From the NCBI GenBank assembly GCA_026874595.1, contig CM049316.1, forward strand, positions 4,230,339 to 4,294,338: 64,000 nucleotides of DNA, read 5' to 3'. This document shows, one piece after another, positions 22,350 through 33,425 of the stretch (position 1 is the first letter of the stretch; each line of letters begins with the position of its first letter). The position numbers and the translations under genes are program-made. The notes beneath the pieces were generated by a model. That model was not told the origin of the DNA and did no database searches. It saw only the letters and a program-made list of their open reading frames with translations. Origin of the DNA: Sipunculus nudus. Taxonomy: Eukaryota > Annelida > Sipuncula > Golfingiida > Sipunculidae.

Positions 22350-22755
22350 TAGGGCTGAAAGGAGTACTCGAGTACTCGAGTCCGGGTAATACTTACCGAG
22401 TACTCGAGTCCAACATTTGAACTTGAGTATTCTTGTATGTACATGCATATATGTATATTACTGCAAATTTTAGGACAGTCTATAGGATTATTTATCCATT
22501 GTCGTAGCCTGGCGTAGGGCTCTAAACATACTTATGCTAGTCAAATTAATCGAGGTCTTGTTATGATATATATATCTATTCCTTCGTTGCGATAAAGTTA
22601 AGCTGTCACTAAGTCAAATTTATGTATATTTTGCATTGGTAAACAGATGTTCGTTTTACCTTCACAGCATTGCCATGGTAACGAGTACTCGAGTCCGAGT
22701 CGGGTAATGCCTATCGGGTACTCGAGTCCAAAATTGTGTACCCGTTTCAGCCCTA
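22350..22755. mobile_element. hAT-superfamily MITE with perfect 8-bp TSD
   Basis: A 406-bp element bounded by inverted TAGGGCTGAAA and TTTCAGCCCTA and flanked on both sides by ATCACTAA. An 8-bp target duplication and a YAGGG-type terminal repeat are characteristic of hAT elements. The terminal repeats extend imperfectly inwards through GAGTACTCGAGT-type palindromes present on both sides (22375-22415 and 22680-22735). There is no transposase, so it is non-autonomous and would have been moved in trans. The intact duplication suggests a comparatively recent insertion. Confidence 0.92.
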
Positions 22756-22763
22756 ATCACTAA
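22756..22763. repeat. 8-bp target-site duplication of the hAT MITE, right
   Basis: ATCACTAA, a perfect match to 22342-22349. Confidence 0.9.
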
Positions 22764-24654
22764 CATTCTGATTAATGTCATTAACTTCTGAAGATAAATA
22801 GTCAAATTAATTTCTGTTCTTCAAAGACTTATGTTACTGAAGGAACAGGAATGGGAAAGAGTTTTTGTTAATATAAAAATTCATGTGTGTGGAGCAAGTC
22901 CCCCTGATGATTAGCTTTTCTTGACAATTCTGTCATAAAAACATCATACTGACTTTGTCATTCTGTCACATAAGGTTACGAGTTCGCTGATGATTTGACA
23001 CTTGAGGCACCATCCAATTTGTAAGTCCTCAAATCAGGTTATTAAGGTGACAGGGTTTTCTAGAATGTCTAACCCTAGCATGCATGGATACAGCAACAAA
23101 TGACACAGAGAATTCAGTTAGGACACACTGCTTATTGACACTGTGGTCCCTAATAGATATCCAATTGTTGCAATAATATGGAAAGGATTGTCTGTCAAAC
23201 CAGAAGGATTCGGTAACAAGATATCTCTGCATCTGTATTAAAGATAATTTCAACATTATTGTAACAAAGCACTGAAAACAAAGCTGAAGACAGCTCAATA
23301 AAAGTTTCTTACTCCAAGACACTTAAGGTTGTAAAAAGAGTAAAATATTCAATTGTAGCCTGATCATGACAAAGAAGGTCTTTGTTTGTCTAAATTTATT
23401 CTTTCAAAAGCAGAGGAATTTGATTATTAAGTATTATGCTTCAGTTATGTTTTCTCTGATTAAGCTTGCCCTTCTGGTAACCAAGTAACCCTGACTCGCT
23501 TGAATAATGGTTATTATCTTGGTAATGTAGAAAAGAACCTAGACCTCATATGTAGCCAATATTTACACCTTTTACTTCAGTGATGATATTACCATGGCTT
23601 TGGCAATGAAAATGAATGAATGGAGTCCTCGTGGAACAAGTCAGTATTCAGAAAGCTCATCTCTTATGCACCAAAAAATGGATCATTTATATACTCATGT
23701 CGTCAATTCTTGTACATTCTTGTTTTGCATACTGTTGCATCTAGATTAACAAACTTAACTGATTTTAAAGAAATATATGTATACTTTTATCAAAATTAGA
23801 AAGAGCTCATTCATTTCAAGAGCCTTGTTTCATTGTTTCTTCAGAAATTATAAATATATATATATTGTTTGAAATTTTGGGAAAAAGAAGAAACATAATA
23901 TATAGAGATATGTAAGCTTTGATGGAAAACATCACTTAATTTCAAGTAATTAGGCAGTAAAACTGAGTTCAAAACATGTAAATTATAATTTCTCATCGAC
24001 GATTACATTTTTTATTCATGCCAAAAAATACAGTGAAAACCTGATTATATTCTATGTTTTATACACATACCTAAAAACGGTCTTATAGAAAATTCTAACA
24101 TAAACTCACAGAGGATCGTTAAAAATTGAGAAGAAAGAGGTCTCTACAGTTTACAACCAGAGGTCTGGCTCCTGCTCCTAATATTATCACATCCCAAGGG
24201 CAAAAAAAAAATAGTCAGGGCCAGATCAGAAGAACATTAAATACTTAAGGAGCATGAAAGAGATCTATTTAGAGGTTGCCTGATTAAACAATGGGGGCTC
24301 ATCTCTCCTGGTCCAGCTGAAACTGAGGCAGATCATGCATGGTTTTCCACAAACAATCTCCCTGCTTTTGTCCTTAATAAGTGAACCAATCTTATTCTTA
24401 AGATGAATTTTATTCTAAATTTTACATTACAGAAGTGATTATTTGCTTTTGTTTAAGACCTGAATTTAAATTTATAGGAAGACTTCAAACAGTTTTTTTT
24501 CAATTAATAACTTTTGTGTCTGAGGAAAATATGGATCAGCATTTCCATCTGGAATTAGTGTTTCTTGTATAAACTTATTTTTTACATAGATTGTACAAAT
24601 AATTATAATAACTAATCAAAGCATGTTCCATGGCAAAGATAATGGCATTTGGTT
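22764..24654. other. Unique AT-rich DNA, no gene recognised
   Basis: No repeat family, RNA gene or convincing coding frame. The 97-codon minus-strand frame at 23029-23322 shows no domain and ordinary AT-rich composition, so it is not called. Confidence 0.5.
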
Positions 24655-24790
24655 AGTCTGTAGGGGTGGAGGAAACAGGAGGAAAAAAACCACCGACCTT
24701 GGGGGGTCAACTATAAGACACATTCATAGCCATGCCAGGGGATCAAAACTTGGACACCAGCGGAGAAAGCCCTCAACTCTCCAGTTATAC
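24655..24790 (+). repeat. Degenerate interspersed repeat (AAACCACCGACCTT type)
   Basis: The stretch GGTGGAGGAAACAGGAGG followed by AAAACCACCGACCTTGGGG resembles a dispersed sequence I recall from many lophotrochozoan genomes (GGAGGAAACCGGAGTACC then AAACCACCGACCT). Here it is diverged, with part of the middle missing. The open frames across it are not intact genes. The assignment rests on memory alone. Confidence 0.4.
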
Positions 24791-25714
24791 CCATATGTTC
24801 CTCAGGCCAAAAAAAAAAGAGTTTGGTTTCTCAGGCACTTCATACATCAATTTTAGCCCTTCATCAAAAATTAGTTTTTTTTTTATTTTCAGTAGATGTT
24901 GCAGTACAGCTCCATCCACTCTGTTTCCTTAATTTTTCTTATAAAATTTTGCTTTCTTATGATGTGTTGTTACCTGTTTAGCAGAAAATCTGTTATTATT
25001 AGGTAATGAAATATTTATAGAAAATAGGTAATATAAAGGTCAAAGAATTGCCCTCATACACAGATTTCTGAAGAAAAAGTGCTTGAGAAACTAACCTTTA
25101 TTTTATTGGTCTTTTGATTGACTAAATTCTTATGTGACCCATAAAATCCATGAGAACGTTAACACCAGTAAAAAATATCCAGTAAATCAGGAAGGAGACA
25201 GGTGTGTTTTGTGATTTTTTTGCTGCCTGACATTTCTTTATATCAACCATCTATGGTATATATATAACCAATAAAATTCAGGAGAAAAAATTTAACATGT
25301 AGTTCTGGTTCTGTATTCAGGTCACCTTGATATGTTTATCACACCAATAAGAAGAAGAGTGTCAGAAGCCTAAATTATTTTACATTATTACTAGGTTTTG
25401 CTTTTCTTTATGTATATGAAATTTACATAAAAGGTACACCACCTACTCAGAGAATGATTTAATATTATTTGAAAGTGACAAGAATGGGGACTCCTTACCA
25501 CTTCTGGTTAATTTATTCCCTTCAGGAATAGCTCCAGAGGGGACCAAGAATATTAATATACATAGATGTTGGCTCTGATCATTTTTAACCTTTTTTATTT
25601 ATGTTGAGAATTTTAACCACTAATGGCTACTTGCAGGTCTTGGTTAGCTATTTTTTTTACATCTGTAACACCCACTGTTTTATTCTTGTGTTTTGGAGTA
25701 AACCCAAGCTAAAT
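24791..25714. other. Unique AT-rich DNA, no gene recognised
   Basis: AT-rich sequence with poly-A/T runs. Nothing recognisable up to the start of the family B repeat. Confidence 0.5.
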
Positions 25715-26882
25715 ATGATAAGATGCATCAAACTTGTGGGTTTGGTGACTGTACCTCAAATTCTTACAAAGTTATTCCGGTGGTGGCGCCACCTGTCTTC
25801 TGCAGAAAACAATGCTATCAAAGATCTTATGTCAATTTGATTTTTGGACCAATCAATGCATAATAGACCCTCAATGAGATATTAAAGTTAACATCATTTC
25901 AGCATTTTTGCCTCTGTGACCTTGAAAAATGCATCAAGGTCATCCATATTTGAACTTGGCCTAGCCCTTGATAAGATGCATCTAAACTGTAGGTTTGGTG
26001 ACAGCACCACAAATTCTTTTTAAGTTATTGCCCTAATATCATTTTAGCATAATTGCTGCTGTGACCTTGAAAAAATTCATCAAGGTCATCCATGTTCAAA
26101 CTAGACCCAGTCCCTGATAAGATGCATCAAACCTGTGGGTTTGGTGACTATACCACAAATTCTTACAAAGTTATTGCGTTAACATCATTTTAACAAGAAA
26201 ATGACACAAGGTGGCGCCACCTGTCTTCTGCAAAAGACAAAGCTATCCAAGATCTTCGGGTCAATTTGATTTTTGGATCATTCCTTGTATCCCTTACTGA
26301 GATATTAAAGATTTTGTGTGAATTTATTTCACCAAATATTAGAATATTCAAGGTAAAGTCCACTCTCATAGGAAAGGTCATGACCCCAATTTAAATAAAC
26401 ATCATCCCATAACCCATATCTATGTATATGCATAATTTAAAAGGAAATCTGTCCATAAGTTTTTTTACTTATAATGCTCACAGTACTGTCAAGTGGCAAT
26501 TTTTGGGGTATTAAAAAGCACGAAAGCAAGTTAAGAATAATAGGTGGCGCCACCTGTATTTGGCACATGACAACCCTATCCATGATCTTCGATCAACTTG
26601 ATTTTGGGATCAATCCATGCAAGATTTCTTGAGATATTTAAGAATTTGTGTGATTTTCACCAAAATTGGATCTATTCAAGGTCAATGACACTCTCCTAGT
26701 AAAGGTCATGACCTCATTTTTAATAGGCTTCGTCCTCTCGCCCATATCTATACATATACCAAGTTTGGTAAAGATCCATGAAATATTTTTTTAGTTATCA
26801 TGCCAACAAGATTTATATGCAGCGGCGACGGCGCGACCGTCATGAAAACAATATAGTATCCCCTGACTTTGTCTGAGGATAC
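25715..26882 (+). mobile_element. Family B interspersed repeat with GGTGGCGCCACC cores and 3' hairpin
   Basis: Built from repeated blocks. The palindrome GGTGGCGCCACC occurs at 25782, 26210 and 26543; each is followed by a related stretch of about 100 bases containing GATCTT, CAACTTGATT or CAATTTGATT, and GAGATAT. A second block, GATAAGATGCATC with GGTTTGGTGAC, occurs near 25718, 25972 and 26118. The right end passes through CGGCGACGGCGCGACCGTCA to an imperfect hairpin, GTATCCCCTGAC-TTT-GTCTGAGGATAC (26856-26882), with 12-bp arms and two mismatches. The left boundary is uncertain. There is no coding capacity. It resembles bivalve repeats known to me by sight; the class is unknown. Confidence 0.65.
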
Positions 26883-26999
26883 AATAATAACAGGCAAATC
26901 CCATGCTTAGAAACCCAGAAATCTGCGATATACTCGCGTTTTTTTCCCTATTGCTATAAAGGGGTTTTTATAATCTTATCTGACTTAAGACTTTGCCTT

Positions 27000-27215
27000 C
27001 CTGATATTTCTTGGCCTGTACTTTCTCGTAGCTTTACTCAGCCCCCATGGAAACAGGTTATTTGTCCCAGAAGCTTTTTTGTTCTGCTTCTGTCATCCTT
27101 GACCAGTGTATAGAGGGATACCCCTTCTGGTAAAGATTCTTAGGATCAGAACTTGACATGAACCCACAACCTCCCAGTCCAGCACTGCACATTGCCTATA
27201 TTATGCACAAAAATT
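27000..27215 (-). mobile_element. Possible tRNA-derived SINE, minus strand
   Basis: On the minus strand the stretch GGTTGTGGGTTCATGTCAAG (around 27150-27170) resembles a pol III B box with one mismatch. It is followed by CTTTACCAGAAGGGGTATCC and a tail running towards 27000. An A box is not convincing upstream. The layout is SINE-like and the tail is of a type I associate with mollusc SINEs, but the copy is old, no target duplication was found and the ends are approximate. Confidence 0.35.
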
Positions 27216-29299
27216 GATTATTTTCAACATGACATACATGCATTACAGTAAGATATGTGATGAACAATAAACTGCAAAATGATAATTATCACAATACTTT
27301 TATCCTTGTACTTTCACCCCTGTACATACTGTGCAAATATGGTATTCAGCTCAAGCCATTCCTTTTAATAATTTCTATACAAACAAGCACAGCTGAACCA
27401 TTTCAAGAAGTACATTTTTTTTGCAAGATGTTCATATTGAAATTATCATGCCTAGCTGGCAGAGATTACTTCAATGCTTGTAGTAAAGATGAATGTTTAA
27501 TATTTGGTTTCAGGCTGACATTCAAAGTAGCATAAAACAGATCTAGGATTTTGCTGCTGCAATCTAAATATAGTGTTTCCCTAATTTGTTGAATTCTGGG
27601 CATTACTATAAACAATGAAGACATATAATATGCAGTAATACTTGTATTCTTTATGTTTTAAGAATCATGTTAAAGTTAATTTCCCCTCATTACAATAAGG
27701 TTTTTCAACCTTAGACTAATGTCTGTGTAACATGATACATGTATTATGGCTTTAGGGATGGTGGCAGTCAGGCTTTTAGGACATGTAACTGTAATTAAAG
27801 CCTTCAGCTCCTTGGGGTAATACATACAGACCACTTGATTGTGGCCCTGTAAACTAAACAAGGAATCCAGGAATGTGAAACTGATGTGTCCATCCTGTAA
27901 ACGGCCAGAGTGACCTGATAGGTATCATTCTCTATCAGCACAAGCAGTAAATTGCCCGGAGTTAATTGTGGCAAGCAATAATGACAAGAGTTTTATTACA
28001 GCAGGAAGCAGCTTACTCTTCACTGGGTATTAATGTTTTACTCCGGAATGACAGAACCATGCTCTGTAGATGGACCTTCCAGTGGAAAGGGCATGAAGAG
28101 AACATACAGTGCAACTACATAGTACCACAATTCAGTTATATTAAGGGATCCTTGGGTCATGGCAACCTGCAGTGATTGACTGTGCACGCAAATGAACCCT
28201 AGATGATTTAAGGTTTTCATGTTTTTATATATTTTAGTACTGTATCTCACTTCTTATTTGACTGTGGTGTCTATAAAGTGGCCTGTTCTGATAACTGACG
28301 TCTGTTAACTACAGATAATCCCTTGCACCTTTTATAAAAATAGGTCAGAAAATGCAGATCTTAAAATACACAGGATGGTTGTTTACTTATTATCCAAATA
28401 TTTATAACATGTGGGGGGGTCTGTAAAAATAATCGTACATATTCAACAAGGACATCTGATGGCAAGTCAGATAACATAGGCTTTTGCAAACAACATTTTT
28501 GCCGATACTGATCTTTTAACTTCTGCATTTATGCAACAACCACCTTAGCCTGAATGGTCTTAGCAATGTTACTAACAGCTTTTATATGAATGCTCATATT
28601 TCCATCAGGGAAGCATGATAAGTACTTTTCATGATATGAATTACCTAGAGTTCATAAAATATGTTAGCAGGTTAAGTCAGATATAACATAAACTTCTTAG
28701 AAAAGGTAGGTTAATACCTGGATTTACATATGCACATTTATGTCACGTATGCACATATACTAGTTAATGAGCACAAGGAAAATCAAACTTTCTTTTTGTC
28801 TTCACTGACAGATTTGGAATCAAACTCCATTTTAATTAACAGATCTAATGAAGCCTGATTGGAGGAGTCTCTGTAGCCATGTTGACATTTTATCCATGTA
28901 CCTCACATGTATCTGCACTTTTACCTATATCATAAAAAGCTCTATAGAATAATGAAACAGTACCAAACTATCCCTTAATTAGCATGTGGTATATAACAAA
29001 GGGCTTCAATTTTCCTGTGCTTGAATCATCAACAGCCCTGTAATCCTAATTCAGGTGATCTCACTCATGGTTCTTATTGGAATAAGGGGTTATGTTCAAC
29101 CTACACAATGCCATGTTAACCAGCATTTCTCAGCATGTTTTTCTGCTTCTTACATATAAAGCTTAAGTGCTGCATCACAAATATGATAAAAGATTATTTA
29201 AATGGGTTTACGATCATGCATCAGTATTTCTCTTGTGTGTCCCAAAATTTCTCTTAGAGTTAAGACATTTTTCTACAGGCCTGTAACTTCAGATAAATA
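27216..29299. other. Unique DNA, no gene recognised
   Basis: AT-rich sequence with modest GC-richer patches at about 27890-28180. A 69-codon plus-strand frame (27966-28175) overlaps a minus-strand frame of equal length (28038-28250); neither shows a domain. No repeats are visible. Confidence 0.4.
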
Positions 29300-29500
29300 T
29301 AAGTAAAGCAGATTGTAGGTGGTGCCACCAGTCTTTTATTTAATTCATACCAAGTTTTAGGACAATCCATCTCCCCTTGCTTCAGATATAAAATGTTTCA
29401 TGTGATTTAATTCCACCCAAACGGATAAATTCAAGGTCAAGGTCACTCAGAGTTAAGGTCATGCATGACCCTTTATTACATACATTTTACTTGTGAGCAG
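29300..29500 (+). repeat. Family B fragment
   Basis: Contains GGTGGTGCCACC (29318-29329), one base from the family B palindrome, followed by GACAATCCATCTCC, TTCAAGGTCAAGGTCACTC and AAGGTCATGCATGACC. These parallel the downstream block of the full copy (TTCAAGGTCAATGACACTC, AAGGTCATGACC). It is a short diverged relic. Confidence 0.55.
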
Positions 29501-30742
29501 TATCTATGCATAAACATTACAAAAGATATCTTTTTCAACTTTGTTACTCTCAAGGACATATTTTTTTTTTAGTTTTATTGCTAAAACGATTCTCTGCAGA
29601 TGATGGACACACAATGGTAATGAAACCATGGAAACTCGACTTGCATAAGGGGCTACAATCATCATGCTTAAAGGTCATCAGGAAAAACTGAATGTAATGC
29701 CTTACAACTTATGATGATAGATGCTCAGACATGCAGGTATGCACTCTTCATACAGAGGGGGACCCCATACCATACACAGTTAATAATTATCATACAATAG
29801 AATAATTAATAATTCCAACTTTTGGGAATAAAAATTGTCAGAGAAGAGCTGAAAGCCAAGTTACAACAAGCATCTCCATGAAGTTGTTTTCTCTGTTTCG
29901 CTCGTCTGATCTCTACCATGGCCATAGCTGAAATCAACACCACCAGATAAATCCTCCAATCAAATACAAGATAAAGACCGCATTACAGCACAGCCTGTTA
30001 TGTCAAGGCCTGAGTAAGTTTCAGGTTTAGCTAGTTGGGAATAATCCAAGATTGAGCCCAAGTATTCATTACATTTACGCAAACACGTAGCATTGCATGA
30101 TGGTGACATGCCATGTGACACAGCCATGGTGCAGCCTAATGGATCCATGACCTTGATCACTGAACCAGGTCACAACTTGGTAGAACACTCATTAATCACA
30201 GCCGAGGGATGCAGTAATACCATCATGAGGAACGTGGGGACATCCAAATGAAAAATATGGTAATACATGGTCGGAAATTATAAAATGTTATAATAGGAAT
30301 GAACCCAATTGATTATCATGTGACATGTATGTGACTGTTGGCCGCTCTGAATTATTATATTTCACCAGGTTAATTATCAATGTTTCCGTCTTTTAATTAA
30401 AATTTAATAAATCTAGTCAATAATTAATTCAAGCTTCTCTTTAAATGTAAACATATTTATTTTGTGAAATGCTAAAATTCAAAACTTAATAGTTTTCATT
30501 TGCCCTTCATAATTTAAAGTATAAACACCTTAAAACTTTAAGGAAAGAGTTCATATAACATGGATGATAGAAGCTTAAAATAAGTCATTAAAAGTTCATA
30601 TGACAGTATCTTATTGCCTTTAAAACACTTCATGTCATATGAGTCTTTTCTTAAAATTATCCAGGGTAACACACCATCAAATGTTAATCAATAGGGCATT
30701 TCACTATGGTCTGGAAAACACCAGTTCTGTTACAGGGCTAAT
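29501..30742. other. Unique DNA with a GC-richer island
   Basis: About 29850-30250 is richer in G/C and unique. It includes TGACCT and AGGTCA half-sites 13 bases apart (30148-30172) and ATTAATCACAGCC. This is a possible cis-regulatory island. The rest is AT-rich with nothing recognised. Confidence 0.35.
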
Positions 30743-33425
30743 AATCAGACCAACAAGATCTTGTGTCCCTGTGTAATCAGACCAACAAGACCTTGTGTCC
30801 CTGCGTAATCAGACCTTCAAGACCTCATGTCCCTGTGTAATCAGACCAACAAGACCTGGTGTCCCTGTGTAAAAAAACCAAAAAGACCTTGTGTCCCTGT
30901 GTAATTAACAAGACCTCATGTCCGTGTGTAAAAAGACCAACAAGACCTTGTGTCCCTGTGTAATTAACAAGACCTCATGTCCCTGTGTAATCAGACCAAC
31001 AGGACCTCATGTCCCTGTGGAATCAGACCAACAAGATCTTGTGTCCCTGTGTAATCAGACCAACACGACCTTGTGTCCCTGTGTAATCAAACCAACAAGG
31101 CCTTGTGCCCCTGTGTAATCAGACCAACAAGACCTCATGTCCCTGTGTAATCAGACCAACAGGTCCTCATGTCCCTGTGTAATCAGACCAACAAGTTCTC
31201 ATGTCCCTGTGTAATCAGACCAACAAGACCTCGTGTCCCCTGTGTAATCAACCAGACCTCATGTCCCTGTGTAATCAGACCAACAAGACTTTATGTCCCC
31301 GTGTATCAGACCAACAAGACATCATGTCCCTGTGTAATCAACCAGACCTCATGTCCCTGTGTAATCAGACCAACAAGACCTCGTGTCCCTGTGTAATCAG
31401 ACCAACAAGTCCTCATGTCCCTGTGTAATCAGACCAACAAGACTTCATGTCCCTGTGTAATCAGACCAACAAGTCCTTGTGTCCCCTGTGTAATCAACCA
31501 GACCTCATGTCCCTGTGTAATCAAACCAACAAGACTTCATGTCCCTGTGTATCAGACCAACAAGACATCATGTCCCTGTGTAATCAACCAGACCTCATGT
31601 CCCTGTGTAATCAGACCAACAAGACCTCGTGACCCCTGTGTAATCAACCAGACCTCATGTCCCTGTGTAATCAGACCACGGGACTTCATGTCCCTGTGTA
31701 TCAGACCAACAAGACATCATGTCCCTGTGTAATCAACCAGACCTCATGTCCCTGTGTAATCAGACCAACAAGACATCATGTCCTTGTGTAATCAACCAGA
31801 CCTCATGTCCCTGTGTAATCAGACCAACAAGACCTCATGTCCCTGTGTAATCAGACCAACAAGACCTGGTGTCCCTGTGTAAAAAAACCAACAAGACCTT
31901 GTGTCCCTGTGTAATTAACAAGACCTCATGTCCGTGTGTAAAAAGGCCAACAAGACCTTGTGTCCCTGTGTAATTAACAAGACATCATGTCCCTGTGTAA
32001 TCAACCAGACCTCATGTCCCTGTGTAATCAGACCAACAAGACATCATGTCCCTGTGTAATCAACCAGACCTCATGTCCCTGTGTAATCAGACCAACAAGA
32101 CCTCATGTCCCTGTGTAATCAGACCAACAAGACCTGGTGTCCCTGTGTAAAAAAACCAACAAGACCTTGTGTCCCTGTGTAATTAACAAGACCTCATGTC
32201 CGTGTGTAAAAAGACCAACAAGACCTTGTGTCCCTGTGTAATTAACAAGACCTCATGTCCCCGTGTAATCAGACCAACAGGACCTCATGTCCCTGTGGAA
32301 TCAGACCAACAAGATCTTGTGTCCCTGTGTAATCAGACCAACACGACCTTGTGTCCCTGTGTAATCAAACCAACAAGACCTTGTGCCCCTGTGTAATCAG
32401 ACCAACAAGACCTCATGTCCCTGTGTAATCAGACCAACAGGTCCTCATGTCCCTGTGTAATCAGACCAACAAGTTCTCATGTCCCTGTGTAATCAGACCA
32501 ACAAGACCTCATGTCCCTGTGTAATCAGACCAACAAGACCTCGTGTCCCCTGTGTAATCAACCAGACCTCATGTCCATGTGTAATCAGACCAACAAGACC
32601 TTGTGTCCCTGTGTAATCAGACCAACAAGTCCTCATGTCCCTGTGTAATCAGACCAACAAGACTTCATGTCCCTGTGTAATCAGACCAACAAGTCCTCGT
32701 GTCCCCTGTGTAATCAACCAGACCTCATGTCCCTGTGTAATCAAACCAACAAGACTTCATGTCCCTGTGTATCAGACCAACAAGACATCATGTCCCTGTG
32801 TAATCAACCAGACCTCATGTCCCTGTGTTATCAGACCAACAAGACCTCGTGTCCCCTGTGTAATCAACCAGACCTCATGTCCCTGTGTAATCAGACCAAC
32901 AAGACTTCATGTCCCTGTGTATCAGACCAACAAGACATCATGTCCCTGTGTAATCAACCAGACCTCATGTCCCTGTGTAATCAGACCAACAAGACATCAT
33001 GTCCCTGTGTAATCAACCAGACCTCATGTCCCTGTGTAATCAGACCAACAAGACCTCATGTCCCTGTGTAATCAGACCAACAAGTCCTCGTGTCCCCTGT
33101 GTAATCAACCAGACCTCATGTCCCTGTGTAATCAAACCAACAAGACTTCATGTCCCTGTGTATCAGACCAACAAGACATCATGTCCCTGTGTAATCAACC
33201 AGACCTCATGCCCCTGTGTAATCAGACCAACGAGACCTCATGTCCCTGTGTAATCAGACCAACAAGTCCTCATGTCCCTGTGTAATCAGACCAACAAGAC
33301 TTCATGTCCCTCTGTAATCAACCAGACCTCATGTCCCTCTGTAATTGGACCAACAAGACCTCATGTCCCTGTGTAATCAGACCAACAAGATCTCATGTCC
33401 CTGTGTTATCAGACCAACAAGACTG
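30743..33425. repeat. 32-bp minisatellite, about 84 copies, with large internal duplications
   Basis: The consensus is AATCAGACCAACAAGACCTC followed by ATGTCCCTGTGT. Variants include shortened AATCAACCAGACC units, AATTAACAAGACC units, AAAAAGACC units and units with an extra C (TGTCCCCTGTGT). A block near 30842-31118 reappears near 32120-32396, shifted by 1278 bp (about 40 units), with one residue different over 66 codons of read-through. A part also occurs near 31864. The array has therefore grown by duplication of large blocks as well as single units. Open frames in all three forward frames, rich in Cys/Asn/Pro, simply reflect the lack of stops in the unit. Confidence 0.97.

Noticed and set aside
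30148-30172. TGACCT and AGGTCA half-sites facing each other
   Set aside because: The 13-base spacing is not a usual nuclear-receptor arrangement and six-base matches are frequent by chance. Noted only as part of an island.
30918-33285. Several Cys/Asn/Pro-rich open frames of 60-134 codons
   Set aside because: They are read-through of the 32-bp repeat in different forward frames and restart wherever the unit length changes. No independent coding signal.
30743-33425. CRISPR-like regular repetition
   Set aside because: Units are directly adjacent with no unique spacers, no cas genes are present and the genome is eukaryotic. It is a minisatellite.
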